Shown in pieces: positions 17,107-25,572 of a stretch of 64,000 nt of DNA. The stretch is taken from contig NZ_JBDOQT010000001.1 of NCBI RefSeq assembly GCF_039839785.1, forward strand, positions 1,426,001 through 1,490,000, given 5' to 3'. Each line of letters opens with the position of its first letter. Position 1 is the first letter of the stretch. The notes below the pieces were generated by a model, which saw only the letters and a list, made by a program, of their open reading frames with translations, had not been told where the DNA came from and ran no database searches. A program made the position numbers and the translations under genes. The DNA is from Pelagibius sp. CAU 1746 (GTDB taxonomy: Bacteria > Pseudomonadota > Alphaproteobacteria > Kiloniellales > Kiloniellaceae).

Positions 17107-18528
17107 TCAGCCTTTCCAGCCGCGCGATACCTTCACCGCTTCGGCGAACCTGGCCAGCAGCTCGCCGCGCGTCGCCGCCGGGCGCACCGCCTGTACCGCG
17201 CCGCCTTCGGTCACGCCGTGGCCGCAGGCCAGGGCGGCCAGCCTCGCCGTTCCGCTGCCGGTCAGTTCGGCGTTGGTCGAGACGTTCAATTCGCGCTCCA
17301 GGATGTCGGCCAGGAACTGCAGGAAGTAGGGATTGGCCGACATGCCGCCGTCGACGGACAGCGGGCCGCTGGCCGGCAGCAGGCTGGACATCGCCTGGAC
17401 CACCTCGGCGGCGCGGCAGGCCACCCCCTCCAGGATGGACTTCATCAGCTCCGCCGGCCCGTGGTCGATGGAAAGGCCGACCCAGGTGCCGCGCGCCCGG
17501 CGGTCCCAATGCGGACAGGCCAGACCGGAGAGCGCGGGCACGAAGGCGAGGCCCGCTTCCAGGGACGGCGGCCCCTCCAGGCGGTTCAGCCAGTCGAAAT
17601 CCTGGAACAGGCCGAGCCCGCGCCCCCAGTTGACCGCGGCGCTGGCCGAATAGACGCCGCCGTCCAGGGCGTAGACCGGTTCTTCGCCCGCAAGCTGCCA
17701 GGCCACGGTGGGCAACAGGCCCTTGTCCGGCGCGCGCAGGATCTCGGCGCCGGTCAGCATGAGGACGAAGGCGCCGGTGCCGAAGGTGATCTTCACGTCG
17801 CCGGCCTTGCGGCAGCCGTGGCCGTAGAGCGCCGCCTGTTGATCGACCAGGCTGGCGGTCACCGGGACCGCCCTGCCCGCGACCTCCAGCGCGCCGAAAT
17901 CGCCGGTGGTGGGCACGATCTCCGGCAGAGCCTCGATCGGCACGCCGAAGAGGCGGCAGAGTTCTTCATCCCAGAGGCCGCTTGCCAGGTTCATCAACGA
18001 GGTGCGCGAGGCGGTGGTGATGTCGGTGACGCAGCGTCCGGTCAGGCGGTCCAGGAAGAAGGCGTCGGTGGTGCCGAGGCGCAGCTTGCCCTTGTCGAGC
18101 AGCCGCTTTGCTTCGGGCAGGGTCTCCACGATCCAAGCCAGCTTGGCGGCGGAGAAGTAGGCGTCGAGCGGCAGGCCGGCGCGTTCCAGGGTCAGCGCTT
18201 CGGCGCCGTCGCGCTTCAGGATCTCGAGGGTCTCCGCCGTGCGGCTGTCCTGCCAAACGATGACCGGTGAGACGGCCTCTTTGGTTTCCGCATGCCAGGC
18301 GAGGCAGCTTTCCCCTTGGTTGTCGATCCCGAAGGCCTCCGGCGCCTCGACCGCTTCGGCGCAGGTGCGGATACTGGCGATCAGTTCCTCCGGGTCATGC
18401 TCGACCCAGCCGGGCTGCGGATAGATCTGGCGGTGCTCCACCGCTTTGACCACGCGCGCGGCGCCGCCGGCTTCCAGGGCCAGGGCGCGGGTGCTGGTGG
18501 TGCCTTGATCGATGGCGGCGATGGTCAT
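17107..18528 (-). CDS. glpK: Glycerol kinase-like FGGY-family carbohydrate kinase
   Basis: A 473-residue ATP-dependent sugar/polyol kinase. The N-terminal phosphate-binding motif DQGTTSTRAL, the IDNQGESCLAWH and VIVWQDSRT segments and the C-terminal DGGMSANPYFLQFLADIL block are typical of glycerol kinases; it is slightly shorter than the 500-residue E. coli enzyme. It should phosphorylate glycerol in the cytoplasm to give glycerol-3-phosphate for the dehydrogenases encoded next to it. It overlaps the FAD oxidoreductase gene upstream (the start ATG lies one base after that gene's stop begins, TGACATG). Other FGGY substrates are possible, but the gene neighbours support glycerol. Confidence 0.85.
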   Translation of the reverse strand: MTIAAIDQGTTSTRALALEAGGAARVVKAVEHRQIYPQPGWVEHDPEELIASIRTCAEAVEAPEAFGIDNQGESCLAWHAETKEAVSPVIVWQDSRTAETLEILKRDGAEALTLERAGLPLDAYFSAAKLAWIVETLPEAKRLLDKGKLRLGTTDAFFLDRLTGRCVTDITTASRTSLMNLASGLWDEELCRLFGVPIEALPEIVPTTGDFGALEVAGRAVPVTASLVDQQAALYGHGCRKAGDVKITFGTGAFVLMLTGAEILRAPDKGLLPTVAWQLAGEEPVYALDGGVYSASAAVNWGRGLGLFQDFDWLNRLEGPPSLEAGLAFVPALSGLACPHWDRRARGTWVGLSIDHGPAELMKSILEGVACRAAEVVQAMSSLLPASGPLSVDGGMSANPYFLQFLADILERELNVSTNAELTGSGTARLAALACGHGVTEGGAVQAVRPAATRGELLARFAEAVKVSRGWKG

Positions 18529-18529
18529 G

Positions 18530-19798
18530 TCAGGCGACCTCGGAGAAGCTGAGGGAAAGAGTGCCGCCACGCACCTTGCGGGCGACCTCGTTGAGCGGCA
18601 AGAGCACCCGGCGCTCCGGCAGGGCCGACAGGGTCTTCGACCAGACGACGGTGTCGCCGTCGCGCGCCTCCAGCCGTCCGGCGGCGGCACGCGTCATCCG
18701 TAGCTGCAGAGGGGGCAGGGCGCCCTCGGTGAAGGGCAGGGCGATGCGCTGGGGCAGCGCCAGCTTGATTGCCGGGTGATCGGCGACGATCTTCAGGTGG
18801 CGCTCGGCGGGCGGCAGCCGGCCGGCCAGGCTGTCGGCCAGCACGTCGCCGGCGGCGACGCCTTCACGCCAGCTCCAGCCGGCGGTCTCCACCGGGCGCA
18901 GCAAATTGCCGGCGGCGAAGAAGTCGGGATCGGAACAGCGGCCGAACTGGTCGATGACCGGGCCGCCGCTGCCCCCCTTATCCGTGGCGTCGAGTTCCAG
19001 GTGGCCCAGGCGGCAGAGCGTCGCCTCCGGCGTGAAGGCGCCGGTGACGATGACGCCGTCGCAGGCCAGTTCCTGCTCCGCGCCGCCGGGCCCGCGCAGG
19101 GTGACGCCTTCGACCCGGCGCTTGCCGTGAATGGCGAGCAATTCGGTGCCGAGATGCAGCGGGATGCCGGAGAGGAGCGGCAGGGCCTGGAAGAAGCTGC
19201 GCGCGGTGATTCGCTCGCCTGCTTCGATCATGGCCGCGGGGCGGATGCCCGCGTGGCGGCAGGTGAGAATGGCGGAAAAGGAAACCAGTTCGCTGCCCAG
19301 GATGACCGGGCGCGCGAAGGGGCGCTTGCCGGCCAGGTAGACCATGGACTGTAGCGCCCCGGTGGAGACCACGCCCAGCGGGCGCTGGCCGCCGATGAAG
19401 CGCGCGGCGCGGCTGGTCTCGCGCACGCCGGTGGCCAGCAGGACTTTCCTGGCGGACAATTCGCTCAGATCCTCGGGCGTCGATAGAGTCAAGCGCGGCC
19501 CAGGGGCGATGGCGGTGACGGTTGTCTGCGGATAGATCTCGACGCCGGCCTTCTCGGCGCGGGCCACCAGGCGCCGGGCGTAGTCGGGGCCGCGCAGCAG
19601 GCGGTGGAACTCGCGCAGGCCGAAGGGGTAGTGGCCGCAGTGGCGCGGGATGCCGCCGGCCCGGGGCTCGCGGTCCAGCACCGCGACCGAGGCGACGCCG
19701 CGTTCCTTCAGCCGCGTCGCGGCGGCGAGGCCGGCCGGGCCGCCGCCGACGACGGCCACCTCGACCGCCTGCGGCAGGGTCTTGCGATCACCCCGCAT
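18530..19798 (-). CDS. FAD/NAD(P)-dependent oxidoreductase of the glycerol operon (GlpB-like role)
   Basis: A 422-residue pyridine-nucleotide-disulfide-type flavoprotein. It has the N-terminal FAD motif VVGGGPAGLAAATRLKERG, the central LLATGVRE motif and a second ATG-like segment near FFAAGNLLRPVE. It resembles the NAD(FAD)-dependent dehydrogenase partner found with GlpA-like proteins in glycerol operons of Thermotoga and many proteobacteria, which probably passes electrons from the GlpA subunit. The C-terminal 90 residues, after GPVIDQFG..., are not assigned. It overlaps the GlpA gene by 11 bases and the kinase gene follows. No DUF1667-type small partner gene is seen, which often completes this set. 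Confidence 0.8.
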   Translation of the reverse strand: MRGDRKTLPQAVEVAVVGGGPAGLAAATRLKERGVASVAVLDREPRAGGIPRHCGHYPFGLREFHRLLRGPDYARRLVARAEKAGVEIYPQTTVTAIAPGPRLTLSTPEDLSELSARKVLLATGVRETSRAARFIGGQRPLGVVSTGALQSMVYLAGKRPFARPVILGSELVSFSAILTCRHAGIRPAAMIEAGERITARSFFQALPLLSGIPLHLGTELLAIHGKRRVEGVTLRGPGGAEQELACDGVIVTGAFTPEATLCRLGHLELDATDKGGSGGPVIDQFGRCSDPDFFAAGNLLRPVETAGWSWREGVAAGDVLADSLAGRLPPAERHLKIVADHPAIKLALPQRIALPFTEGALPPLQLRMTRAAAGRLEARDGDTVVWSKTLSALPERRVLLPLNEVARKVRGGTLSLSFSEVA

Positions 19799-21257
19799 CG
19801 CCTTCGTCCTCCGCCAGCGGTTCTTCAAAGCACCCTTCCGTGATCTGCGAGAGGGCGCCCAGGCAGTAGAAACCCTGGCAGCGTCCCATGGTGGCACGGG
19901 TCCGGCGCTTCAGGCCGGCGAGGCTGCGCGCGGCCAGCGGGCCGTCCAGAGCCGCCTCGATCTCGCGCCGGGTCACCAGTTCGCAGTGGCAGACGATGCC
20001 GCCGTTGTCCGGCCGGGCCCAGGCGCGCTCGGCGTAGTCGGTCAGCACGCCGGCCCGGGGCCAGGCGGCTTCCTGCGGCGGAGTGTAGCTGTCGCCGAAG
20101 GAGACCAGCAGGCGGTGGACCTCGCGCGCCAGGCCGAGGGCGCTGCTGAGCCCCGTCGAGCGGATGCCGCCGACGGTGACGTAGCGTTGCGCCGCGCGCG
20201 CTTTCACCTGGTAGTCCTTGTCCTCGCTGGCGGGGCGCAGGCCGGCGTAGGTGGCGGTGACGGGCATCCCGGCCAGGGCCGGCAGCATCTCGATGCCTTT
20301 GTCGCGCAGCATCTTCAGCGTTGCGCCGTCGGTCGAGGCGTCGTCGCGGCTGTCCTGGTCCTCCGCGGTCGGCCCCACCAGCAGATTGCCGAAGCTGGTG
20401 CGGCAGATGACCACGCCCTTGGTCTTGGCGGTCGGCACCGGCAGGATGATGGCCTCGGCGAGGCTGGCCGCCGCCTTGTCGAAGACCACGAACTGGCCCT
20501 TGCGCGGGCGGATGGTGAAGCTGGCCTCGCCCAGCAGGCGGCGGTCGACGATATCGCCGTACAGCCCGGCGCAGTTGACGACGGCGCGGGCCCGCAGCGG
20601 CCCGCCGCCCGTCTCCAGGTCCCAGGCTTCCCCGTCGAAAGCGCCACCCAGCACCTCGCAGCCGCGCCGGCAGGCGGCGCCGTTCTCCAGGGCCTGCCGC
20701 AGGTAGGCGGTGGGGGCGCTCCAGGGGTCGATGACGTACTCGCGCGGCACGCGGAACCCAGCCCGGACGCGGGGCGAGAGATTGGGCTCCAGGGCCAGGA
20801 TCTCGGCCCGGCTCAGCGCCGCGACGTCGTCGACCCCGTTGGCCCTTGCCTGCGCCATCAAGGCGGGCAGCCGGGCCTCCTCCTCTTCGTTCCAGGCCAG
20901 CACCAGGGCGCCGCAGGCGAGCAGAGGCAGATTCAGCCGCTCGCGGATTTCCAGGTATTCCCGGTAACCGGCGGCGATGCAGCGCTGCTCCAGGGAGTCC
21001 GGCGGCGCATCGAAGCCGGTGTGCAGGATGCCGCTGTTGCCTTTGCTGGCGCCGTCCAGAATGTCGCTGGCCTTTTCGATCACCACCACTTTGGCGCCTT
21101 CAAGGGTCAGCCGCCGCGCCACGGCGCAGCCGACGACCCCGGCGCCGATCACCGCGGCGTCGAAGGTCTCACCGCGTTGCGCCGGATGGTCTGCCGGGGC
21201 GTCGGGCATAACGGAGGCGTGGTCCTCGTGGCTGGCGGCGGCGGGGAGCATCCTCAC
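19788..21257 (-). CDS. GlpA-like glycerol-3-phosphate dehydrogenase with C-terminal BFD-type iron-sulfur domain
   Basis: A protein of up to 489 residues. The FAD-binding motif AAVIGAGVVGCAVARRLTLEGAKV opens a DAO-type oxidoreductase, with SKGNSGILHTGFDA near the flavin. The C-terminal 90 residues form a BFD-like [2Fe-2S] domain, with cysteines arranged as CHC and, 33 residues later, CQGFYC. This layout matches GlpA of anaerobic glycerol-3-phosphate dehydrogenase and related L-2-hydroxyglutarate-type enzymes. Candidate starts are GTG 21257, ATG 21251 and ATG 21209; none has a clear ribosome site and the last would fit the family best. It is divergent from a DeoR-type regulator, which probably controls the operon. 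Confidence 0.8.
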   Translation of the reverse strand: MRMLPAAASHEDHASVMPDAPADHPAQRGETFDAAVIGAGVVGCAVARRLTLEGAKVVVIEKASDILDGASKGNSGILHTGFDAPPDSLEQRCIAAGYREYLEIRERLNLPLLACGALVLAWNEEEEARLPALMAQARANGVDDVAALSRAEILALEPNLSPRVRAGFRVPREYVIDPWSAPTAYLRQALENGAACRRGCEVLGGAFDGEAWDLETGGGPLRARAVVNCAGLYGDIVDRRLLGEASFTIRPRKGQFVVFDKAAASLAEAIILPVPTAKTKGVVICRTSFGNLLVGPTAEDQDSRDDASTDGATLKMLRDKGIEMLPALAGMPVTATYAGLRPASEDKDYQVKARAAQRYVTVGGIRSTGLSSALGLAREVHRLLVSFGDSYTPPQEAAWPRAGVLTDYAERAWARPDNGGIVCHCELVTRREIEAALDGPLAARSLAGLKRRTRATMGRCQGFYCLGALSQITEGCFEEPLAEDEGDAG

Positions 21258-21468
21258 GGCGCCGGCGGCTTTCGGAAATTACACTTGCCCCGTAAGGAGC
21301 AGACGCCTACCGTACTTGAGATTGCCCTTTCGGTCAATAAAATGCCAAACATATGGGCGCAGAATATTTGAGCAAAAACAATAAGATAATAGATATTTTG
21401 TGGATTCGGGCATTGCATATGGATGCCTGGAGGCGCACATTTTCGGGTCGTTCCGGCGGGGGCCGCTC
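21258..21468. promoter_or_regulatory. Divergent promoter region between the glycerol operon and its regulator
   Basis: An AT-rich stretch (about 21330-21420) between genes transcribed outward. CATATGG occurs twice in direct orientation (21350-21356 and 21416-21422), a possible repeat for a DeoR-type repressor. No confident -35/-10 pair was set. Confidence 0.4.
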
Positions 21469-22257
21469 TTGACGGCAAAAACGAAGAGCAAGGCGCGTTT
21501 TCTCGGCCCCAAGCTGCGCCGGGAGAAGATCGCCGAGGCGGTGCGCCGCCACGGCAAGGTCAGCGTCGAGCAGCTTGCGCTCCGCTTCAAGACCTCCCAC
21601 GAGACCATTCGCCGCGACCTCGCCGCCCTGGCGGAGACCGGCAGCATCCAGAAATTTCACGGCGGCGCCAAGCTGCCCGGCCGCCAGGAAGAGGGGCCGT
21701 TCCGCGAGCGCATGGTCCTCAACGCGGTGGCCAAGCGCGTGATCGCGGAAAAGACGGCGCGCCTCATCGCGCCCGGGGACACGATCTTCATCGACACCGG
21801 TTCCACGACCCTGATGTGCGCCGAGGAGATCGCGAAGATCGGCGGCCTGACGGTGATCACCAATTCCACACGCATCGCGGCGGTGATGTCCGGAGGCGGC
21901 AACCGAACGGTGATTTTTCTGCTGGGGGGACGCTTCGACGGCGATAATCAGGAAACCGTCGGCCCGACGGCGATTTCGGAGATTCAATCGTTCCATGCGG
22001 ACCACGCCCTGATTACCATCGGTGCCTTGGACGCGGCGGCCGGCGCCACGGACTTCAACTTCGACGAGGCCCAGGTGGCCCGGGCGATGATGGAGAACGC
22101 CGATAATCTGATCGTGGTGGCCGATGCGTCGAAGTTCCAGCGCCGGGCGGCCTTCGCGGTCTGCCCGCTGGAGCGCATCGGTGCGCTGGTCTGCGACCGC
22201 GTGCCGGCGGGCGCGCTGGCGGGGGAACTGGCGGCGGCGGGGGTATCCGTTCATTGA
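21469..22257 (+). CDS. glpR: DeoR/GlpR-family transcriptional repressor
   Basis: A regulator of about 262 residues. The N-terminal helix-turn-helix is REKIAEAVRRHGKVSVEQLA followed by TSHETIRRDLAALAETGSIQKFHGGA, the hallmark of the DeoR family. The C-terminal sugar-phosphate-binding domain has DTIFIDTGSTTLMCAEEI, VITNSTRIAAVM and the NADNLIVVADASKFQRRA end. It lies divergent from the glpK-GlpA-like operon, so glycerol-3-phosphate is the likely inducer. The frame stays open to a GTG at 21400, but that start has no ribosome site; I use a TTG at 21469 preceded by GGCGGGGG, giving normal family length. The start is uncertain. Confidence 0.8.
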   Translation: MTAKTKSKARFLGPKLRREKIAEAVRRHGKVSVEQLALRFKTSHETIRRDLAALAETGSIQKFHGGAKLPGRQEEGPFRERMVLNAVAKRVIAEKTARLIAPGDTIFIDTGSTTLMCAEEIAKIGGLTVITNSTRIAAVMSGGGNRTVIFLLGGRFDGDNQETVGPTAISEIQSFHADHALITIGALDAAAGATDFNFDEAQVARAMMENADNLIVVADASKFQRRAAFAVCPLERIGALVCDRVPAGALAGELAAAGVSVH

Positions 22258-22506
22258 AGCGCCGAAGCCTCGATGGACGCTTTGATTGCGGGGGATGGTG
22301 ACCAAGGAATTAGAGAGACATCTACCGGCCGGGCGCGCAGCCGCGCCAGAGGGGCATCCTCTCGGGAGGTTTTCCAGGGCGGCCGGTACGTGTGACGGGC
22401 TTCCCCGAGTTCGCATCCAAGTAGGGCGAGACTTCGGGTCGGATCGAAAGGTCGCGTTGGGGGAGGCTGGCTGAGAAAGTGAATCCGTATGAAACAGGAG
22501 AAGGCA

Positions 22507-23613
22507 ATGACGAAGAAGTCACAACCTAACAAGGCAGGGAAGGCGGCCGACAAGACGGTCAACACGGGGCGCCGTTCGTTCTTGAAGAACGCCGGTGTCG
22601 GCGGTACGGCGGTCGCCGCCTCCACCCTGGCGGCCCCCTACGTTCACGCCCAGAGCGGGCCGATCAAGTGGCGTCTCCAGACCTATTCGGGTGCACCGCT
22701 GGGCGCTCACGTCATCAAGCCGCAGATCGAAGCCTTCAACAAGGCGGCGAACGGCGAGATGGAGATCGAGCTCTACTACGCCGATCAGCTGGTCCCGACG
22801 TCCGAGCTGTTCCGCGCCCTGCAGAACGGCACCATCGACGCGGTGCAGAGCGACGACGCCACCATGGCCTCGCCGGTCGACATATCCGTCTTCGGCGGCT
22901 ATTTCCCGTTCTCCACGCGCTACAGCCTGGATCTGCCGGTGCTGTTCCAGCGCTATGGCCTGAACGAAATCTGGAAGGAGGCCTATGACGAGGTCGAAGG
23001 TGTCGAGTGGCTGAGCGCCGGCGCCTGGGACCCCTGCCACATCTTCACCAAGGAGCCGATCAACTCCCTGGCCGACATGAACGGCAAGCGCGTCTTCGGC
23101 GTGCCGACCGCCGGCCGCTTCCTGGCCCGCTACGGCCTGATCCCGGTCACCGTTCCCTGGGACGACGTGGAAGTCGCCATCCAGACCGGCGAGCTGGACG
23201 GCGTCGCCTGGTGCGGCTTCACCGAGGCCTACGAGGTCGGCTGGGCCGATGTCTGCAACTACGCACTGCTGAACAACGTGACCGGCGCCTGGTGCGGCTC
23301 CTATTTCGCCAACACCGATTCCTGGGCGAAGGTGCCGGATCACCTGAAGGAGCTGTTCCTCATCTCCGTCGACCAGTCGCACTACTACCGTCAGGTCTGG
23401 TACTGGGGCGGCGAGGCGCAGCTGCGCGCCGAGGGCAACAAGATGGAGCTGACCACCATCCCCGCCGAGGAGTGGGATCAGGTGGTCAAGGACGCCGAGC
23501 AGTTCTGGGACGAGATCGCTTCGATCTCCCCTCGCGCCGCCCGCGTCGTCGAGATCTACAAGAAGTACAACGCCACCATGGACAAGGTCGGCGTTCCCTA
23601 CCGCTACTCCTGA
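22507..23613 (+). CDS. TRAP transporter substrate-binding protein (DctP family), Tat-exported, orphan
   Basis: A 368-residue periplasmic solute receptor with a twin-arginine signal: GRRSFLKNAGVGG followed by a hydrophobic stretch and cleavage near YVHAQS. The mature protein starts IKWRLQTYSGAPLGAHVIKP and has the ADQLVPTSELFRALQNGTIDAVQ and conserved-Arg regions of DctP/TakP-type receptors for organic or keto acids. AGGAG lies six bases before the chosen ATG; an ATG at 22489 is upstream of that site. No DctQ or DctM membrane genes are found within the window, so it either partners with a transporter encoded elsewhere or with a shared one. A strong terminator follows, making it a single-gene unit. 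Confidence 0.88.
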   Translation: MTKKSQPNKAGKAADKTVNTGRRSFLKNAGVGGTAVAASTLAAPYVHAQSGPIKWRLQTYSGAPLGAHVIKPQIEAFNKAANGEMEIELYYADQLVPTSELFRALQNGTIDAVQSDDATMASPVDISVFGGYFPFSTRYSLDLPVLFQRYGLNEIWKEAYDEVEGVEWLSAGAWDPCHIFTKEPINSLADMNGKRVFGVPTAGRFLARYGLIPVTVPWDDVEVAIQTGELDGVAWCGFTEAYEVGWADVCNYALLNNVTGAWCGSYFANTDSWAKVPDHLKELFLISVDQSHYYRQVWYWGGEAQLRAEGNKMELTTIPAEEWDQVVKDAEQFWDEIASISPRAARVVEIYKKYNATMDKVGVPYRYS

Positions 23614-23640
23614 TCTTTCGGATCGGCGAGTTTCCAAAGG

Positions 23641-23672
23641 GCGGCCGCCGGAGCGATCCGGCGGCCGCTTTT
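23641..23672 (+). terminator. Strong intrinsic terminator after the TRAP binding protein
   Basis: A perfect 12-bp stem, GCGGCCGCCGGA paired with TCCGGCGGCCGC, around the loop GCGA, followed by TTTT. It lies 27 bases after the stop codon. Confidence 0.85.
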
Positions 23673-23684
23673 ACTTTCCGGCGC

Positions 23685-23698
23685 TTGAGGCAGGTCAA
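23685..23698. promoter_or_regulatory. FNR/FixK-type site ahead of the phasin gene
   Basis: TTGAG-GCAG-GTCAA, a perfect TTGA-N6-TCAA inverted repeat, centred 74 bases before the phasin start and just after the previous terminator. Spacing fits a class II activated promoter for the phasin-glutamate dehydrogenase pair. Confidence 0.65.
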
Positions 23699-23765
23699 TG
23701 ACCTTGGCTCCGCGAAAGGGCATCGATTAGCCTTCCGGGGCTGACTCTGAAGAAGGAGTGATGCG

Positions 23766-24170
23766 ATGCCCTCTCAAGCGAAGAACAAGGGTGCGGCGGG
23801 TCTCCCGGCCCCGCACCCGGCAGAGGAAGATTTTTCTGCCCAGGGGTTCGAGAGCCTGGTGCAGGCCAACGCCAAGGCGGCCGAGATATGGCTGGAATCC
23901 TGGGCTAAGCTGGCCGGCGAGTCGGCCGGCTTCGTGACCCGGCGCTGGAAACAGGATCTCGACCTCGTCGAGAAGATCTGCGCCTGCAGGACACCGGTCG
24001 AACTGCTGAGACTGCAGAGCGAGTTCATGCAGCGGGCCCTGGTCGACTATATGAAGGAAGCCACGCGCCTGGGCGACATGGAGACTGAGGCGGGAGTGTC
24101 GGAGATCGAGGTTCTCGACCAGGGCCTGCGCGGCGCCGGAGGCGAGAGGAAGCGCGCGAAGCGAAAGTGA
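23766..24170 (+). CDS. Phasin family protein
   Basis: A 134-residue protein of the Phasin_2 type. After a disordered start, a helical core (GFESLVQANAKAAEIWLESWAKLAGESAGFVTRRWKQDLDLVEKI) and the CRTPVELLRLQSEFMQRALVDYMKEATRLGDM block match phasins that coat polyhydroxyalkanoate granules. The C-terminus is Lys/Arg-rich (GERKRAKRK). AAGGAG precedes the ATG by seven bases. An FNR-type site lies upstream and the glutamate dehydrogenase gene begins 10 bases after its stop, so both are probably one transcript. No PHA synthase gene is in the window; phasins are also made under stress in cells without granules. Confidence 0.82.
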   Translation: MPSQAKNKGAAGLPAPHPAEEDFSAQGFESLVQANAKAAEIWLESWAKLAGESAGFVTRRWKQDLDLVEKICACRTPVELLRLQSEFMQRALVDYMKEATRLGDMETEAGVSEIEVLDQGLRGAGGERKRAKRK

Positions 24171-24180
24171 GCAGGCTGCG

Positions 24181-25569
24181 ATGAGGGACGACGAAACCGG
24201 CGCCGTGTCGGGGCTGCCGGAAGAGCTGGATCCGCTGCACATCACGCGTGAGCAGTTCAATCGCGCGCGCGCCCACCTGGAAGGTTTCAAGCGCGGCCTC
24301 ATAGAGTTCTTCGAGGTGCCCAAGCGCACCATCTCGGTCTGCTTTCCCGTGGAGATGGAAGACGGCTCGGTACGCACCTTTCACGGCTACCGCGTGCTGC
24401 ACAACCGGGTCATGGGACCGGGCAAGGGCGGCATCCGCTATCACCCGGAGCTGACCCGGCGCGAGGTCGCGGCCCTGGCGGCGCTCATGACCTGGAAGTG
24501 CGCCATCGTGAAGGTGCCTTTCGGCGGCGCCAAGGGCGGCGTGGTCTGCGATCCGAAGGAGCTGACCGAGACCGACCTGCGGCGGATCACGCGCCGGTTC
24601 ATCCACGAACTGGGCGACAACATCGGGCCGCACACCGACGTGCCGGCGCCGGATCTCTACACCAACGAACAGACCATGGCCTGGATCTACGATACCTACG
24701 ATGTCCTGCATCCGGGCAGCAACAACCGGCCGGTGGTGACCGGCAAGCCGCTGGACCTGGGCGGCTCCGTCGGGCGGCGCGAGGCGACGGGCTACGGCGC
24801 CTTCCTGGTGACCGAACGTTTTCTGGAGCTGGCGCCGCCGCCGGGGTTCGGCGGCCTGAAGGACGCGCGCGTCGCCATCCAGGGCTACGGCCAGGTCGGC
24901 GCCGCCGCGGCCGAGGCGTTCCGCGCGGCCGGCGCCAGGATCGTCGCGCTCAGCGATTCCCAGGGTGCGATCCTGGACGAGAAAGGCCTCGACCTGGAGG
25001 CGGTGGCCGCCCACAAGCGCGAGCACGGCACCCTGGTCGGCCTGCCGGAGAGTCGCACTCTCACCAACGAGGATTTGCTGGCCCTCGACTGCGATATTCT
25101 CATTCCCGCGGCGCTGGGCAACCAGATCCGCAGCGACAACGCCGCGGCGGTCCGGGCCAGGCTGATCGTGGAGGCGGCCAATGCCCCAGTCACACCAGCA
25201 GCCGACGACATTCTCTGCGCCCGCGGCGTTACCGTGCTGCCGGACATTCTGGTGAACGCCGGCGGCGTGACGGTCAGCTACTTCGAGTGGGTCCAGAACA
25301 TCGAAAATTCGGAGTGGGACTTGGAGGAGGTGAACCATCGTCTGCGCCACCGCTTGCGCCGCGGCGTCGACAGCGTGGTGGAGTGCCTTCAGGAGATTAA
25401 GGGCGGCGCAACCCTGCCGCTGGAGAACTCGGGCGAAGCCGCCGCGCAAAGCGAGAGCGGCGCGAAGCCGGCGCCGGTGAAGCGTCCGCCGGACCTGCGC
25501 ACCGCCGCCCTGGTGGTGGCCGTGCGCCGGGTCGCGCGCGCCACCCTGAAGCGCGGCATCTGGCCCTAG
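24181..25569 (+). CDS. gdhA: Glutamate dehydrogenase (Glu/Leu/Phe/Val dehydrogenase family)
   Basis: A 462-residue cytoplasmic enzyme that interconverts glutamate and 2-oxoglutarate plus ammonia. The dimerisation domain carries GPGKGGIRYHPELTRREVAALA and the catalytic lysine segment MTWKCAIVKVPFGGAKGGV; the NAD(P)-binding domain has GYGQVGAAAAEAFRAAGARIV. This is the shorter hexameric-type enzyme with an extra, probably disordered, insert near residues 405-435 (LENSGEAAAQSESGAKPAP) before the final helix. The ribosome site is weak (GAGCAGG). It lies 10 bases after the phasin gene. Leucine- or phenylalanine-specific members exist, so substrate is inferred from the general family match. Confidence 0.87.
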   Translation: MRDDETGAVSGLPEELDPLHITREQFNRARAHLEGFKRGLIEFFEVPKRTISVCFPVEMEDGSVRTFHGYRVLHNRVMGPGKGGIRYHPELTRREVAALAALMTWKCAIVKVPFGGAKGGVVCDPKELTETDLRRITRRFIHELGDNIGPHTDVPAPDLYTNEQTMAWIYDTYDVLHPGSNNRPVVTGKPLDLGGSVGRREATGYGAFLVTERFLELAPPPGFGGLKDARVAIQGYGQVGAAAAEAFRAAGARIVALSDSQGAILDEKGLDLEAVAAHKREHGTLVGLPESRTLTNEDLLALDCDILIPAALGNQIRSDNAAAVRARLIVEAANAPVTPAADDILCARGVTVLPDILVNAGGVTVSYFEWVQNIENSEWDLEEVNHRLRHRLRRGVDSVVECLQEIKGGATLPLENSGEAAAQSESGAKPAPVKRPPDLRTAALVVAVRRVARATLKRGIWP

Positions 25570-25572
25570 AGC

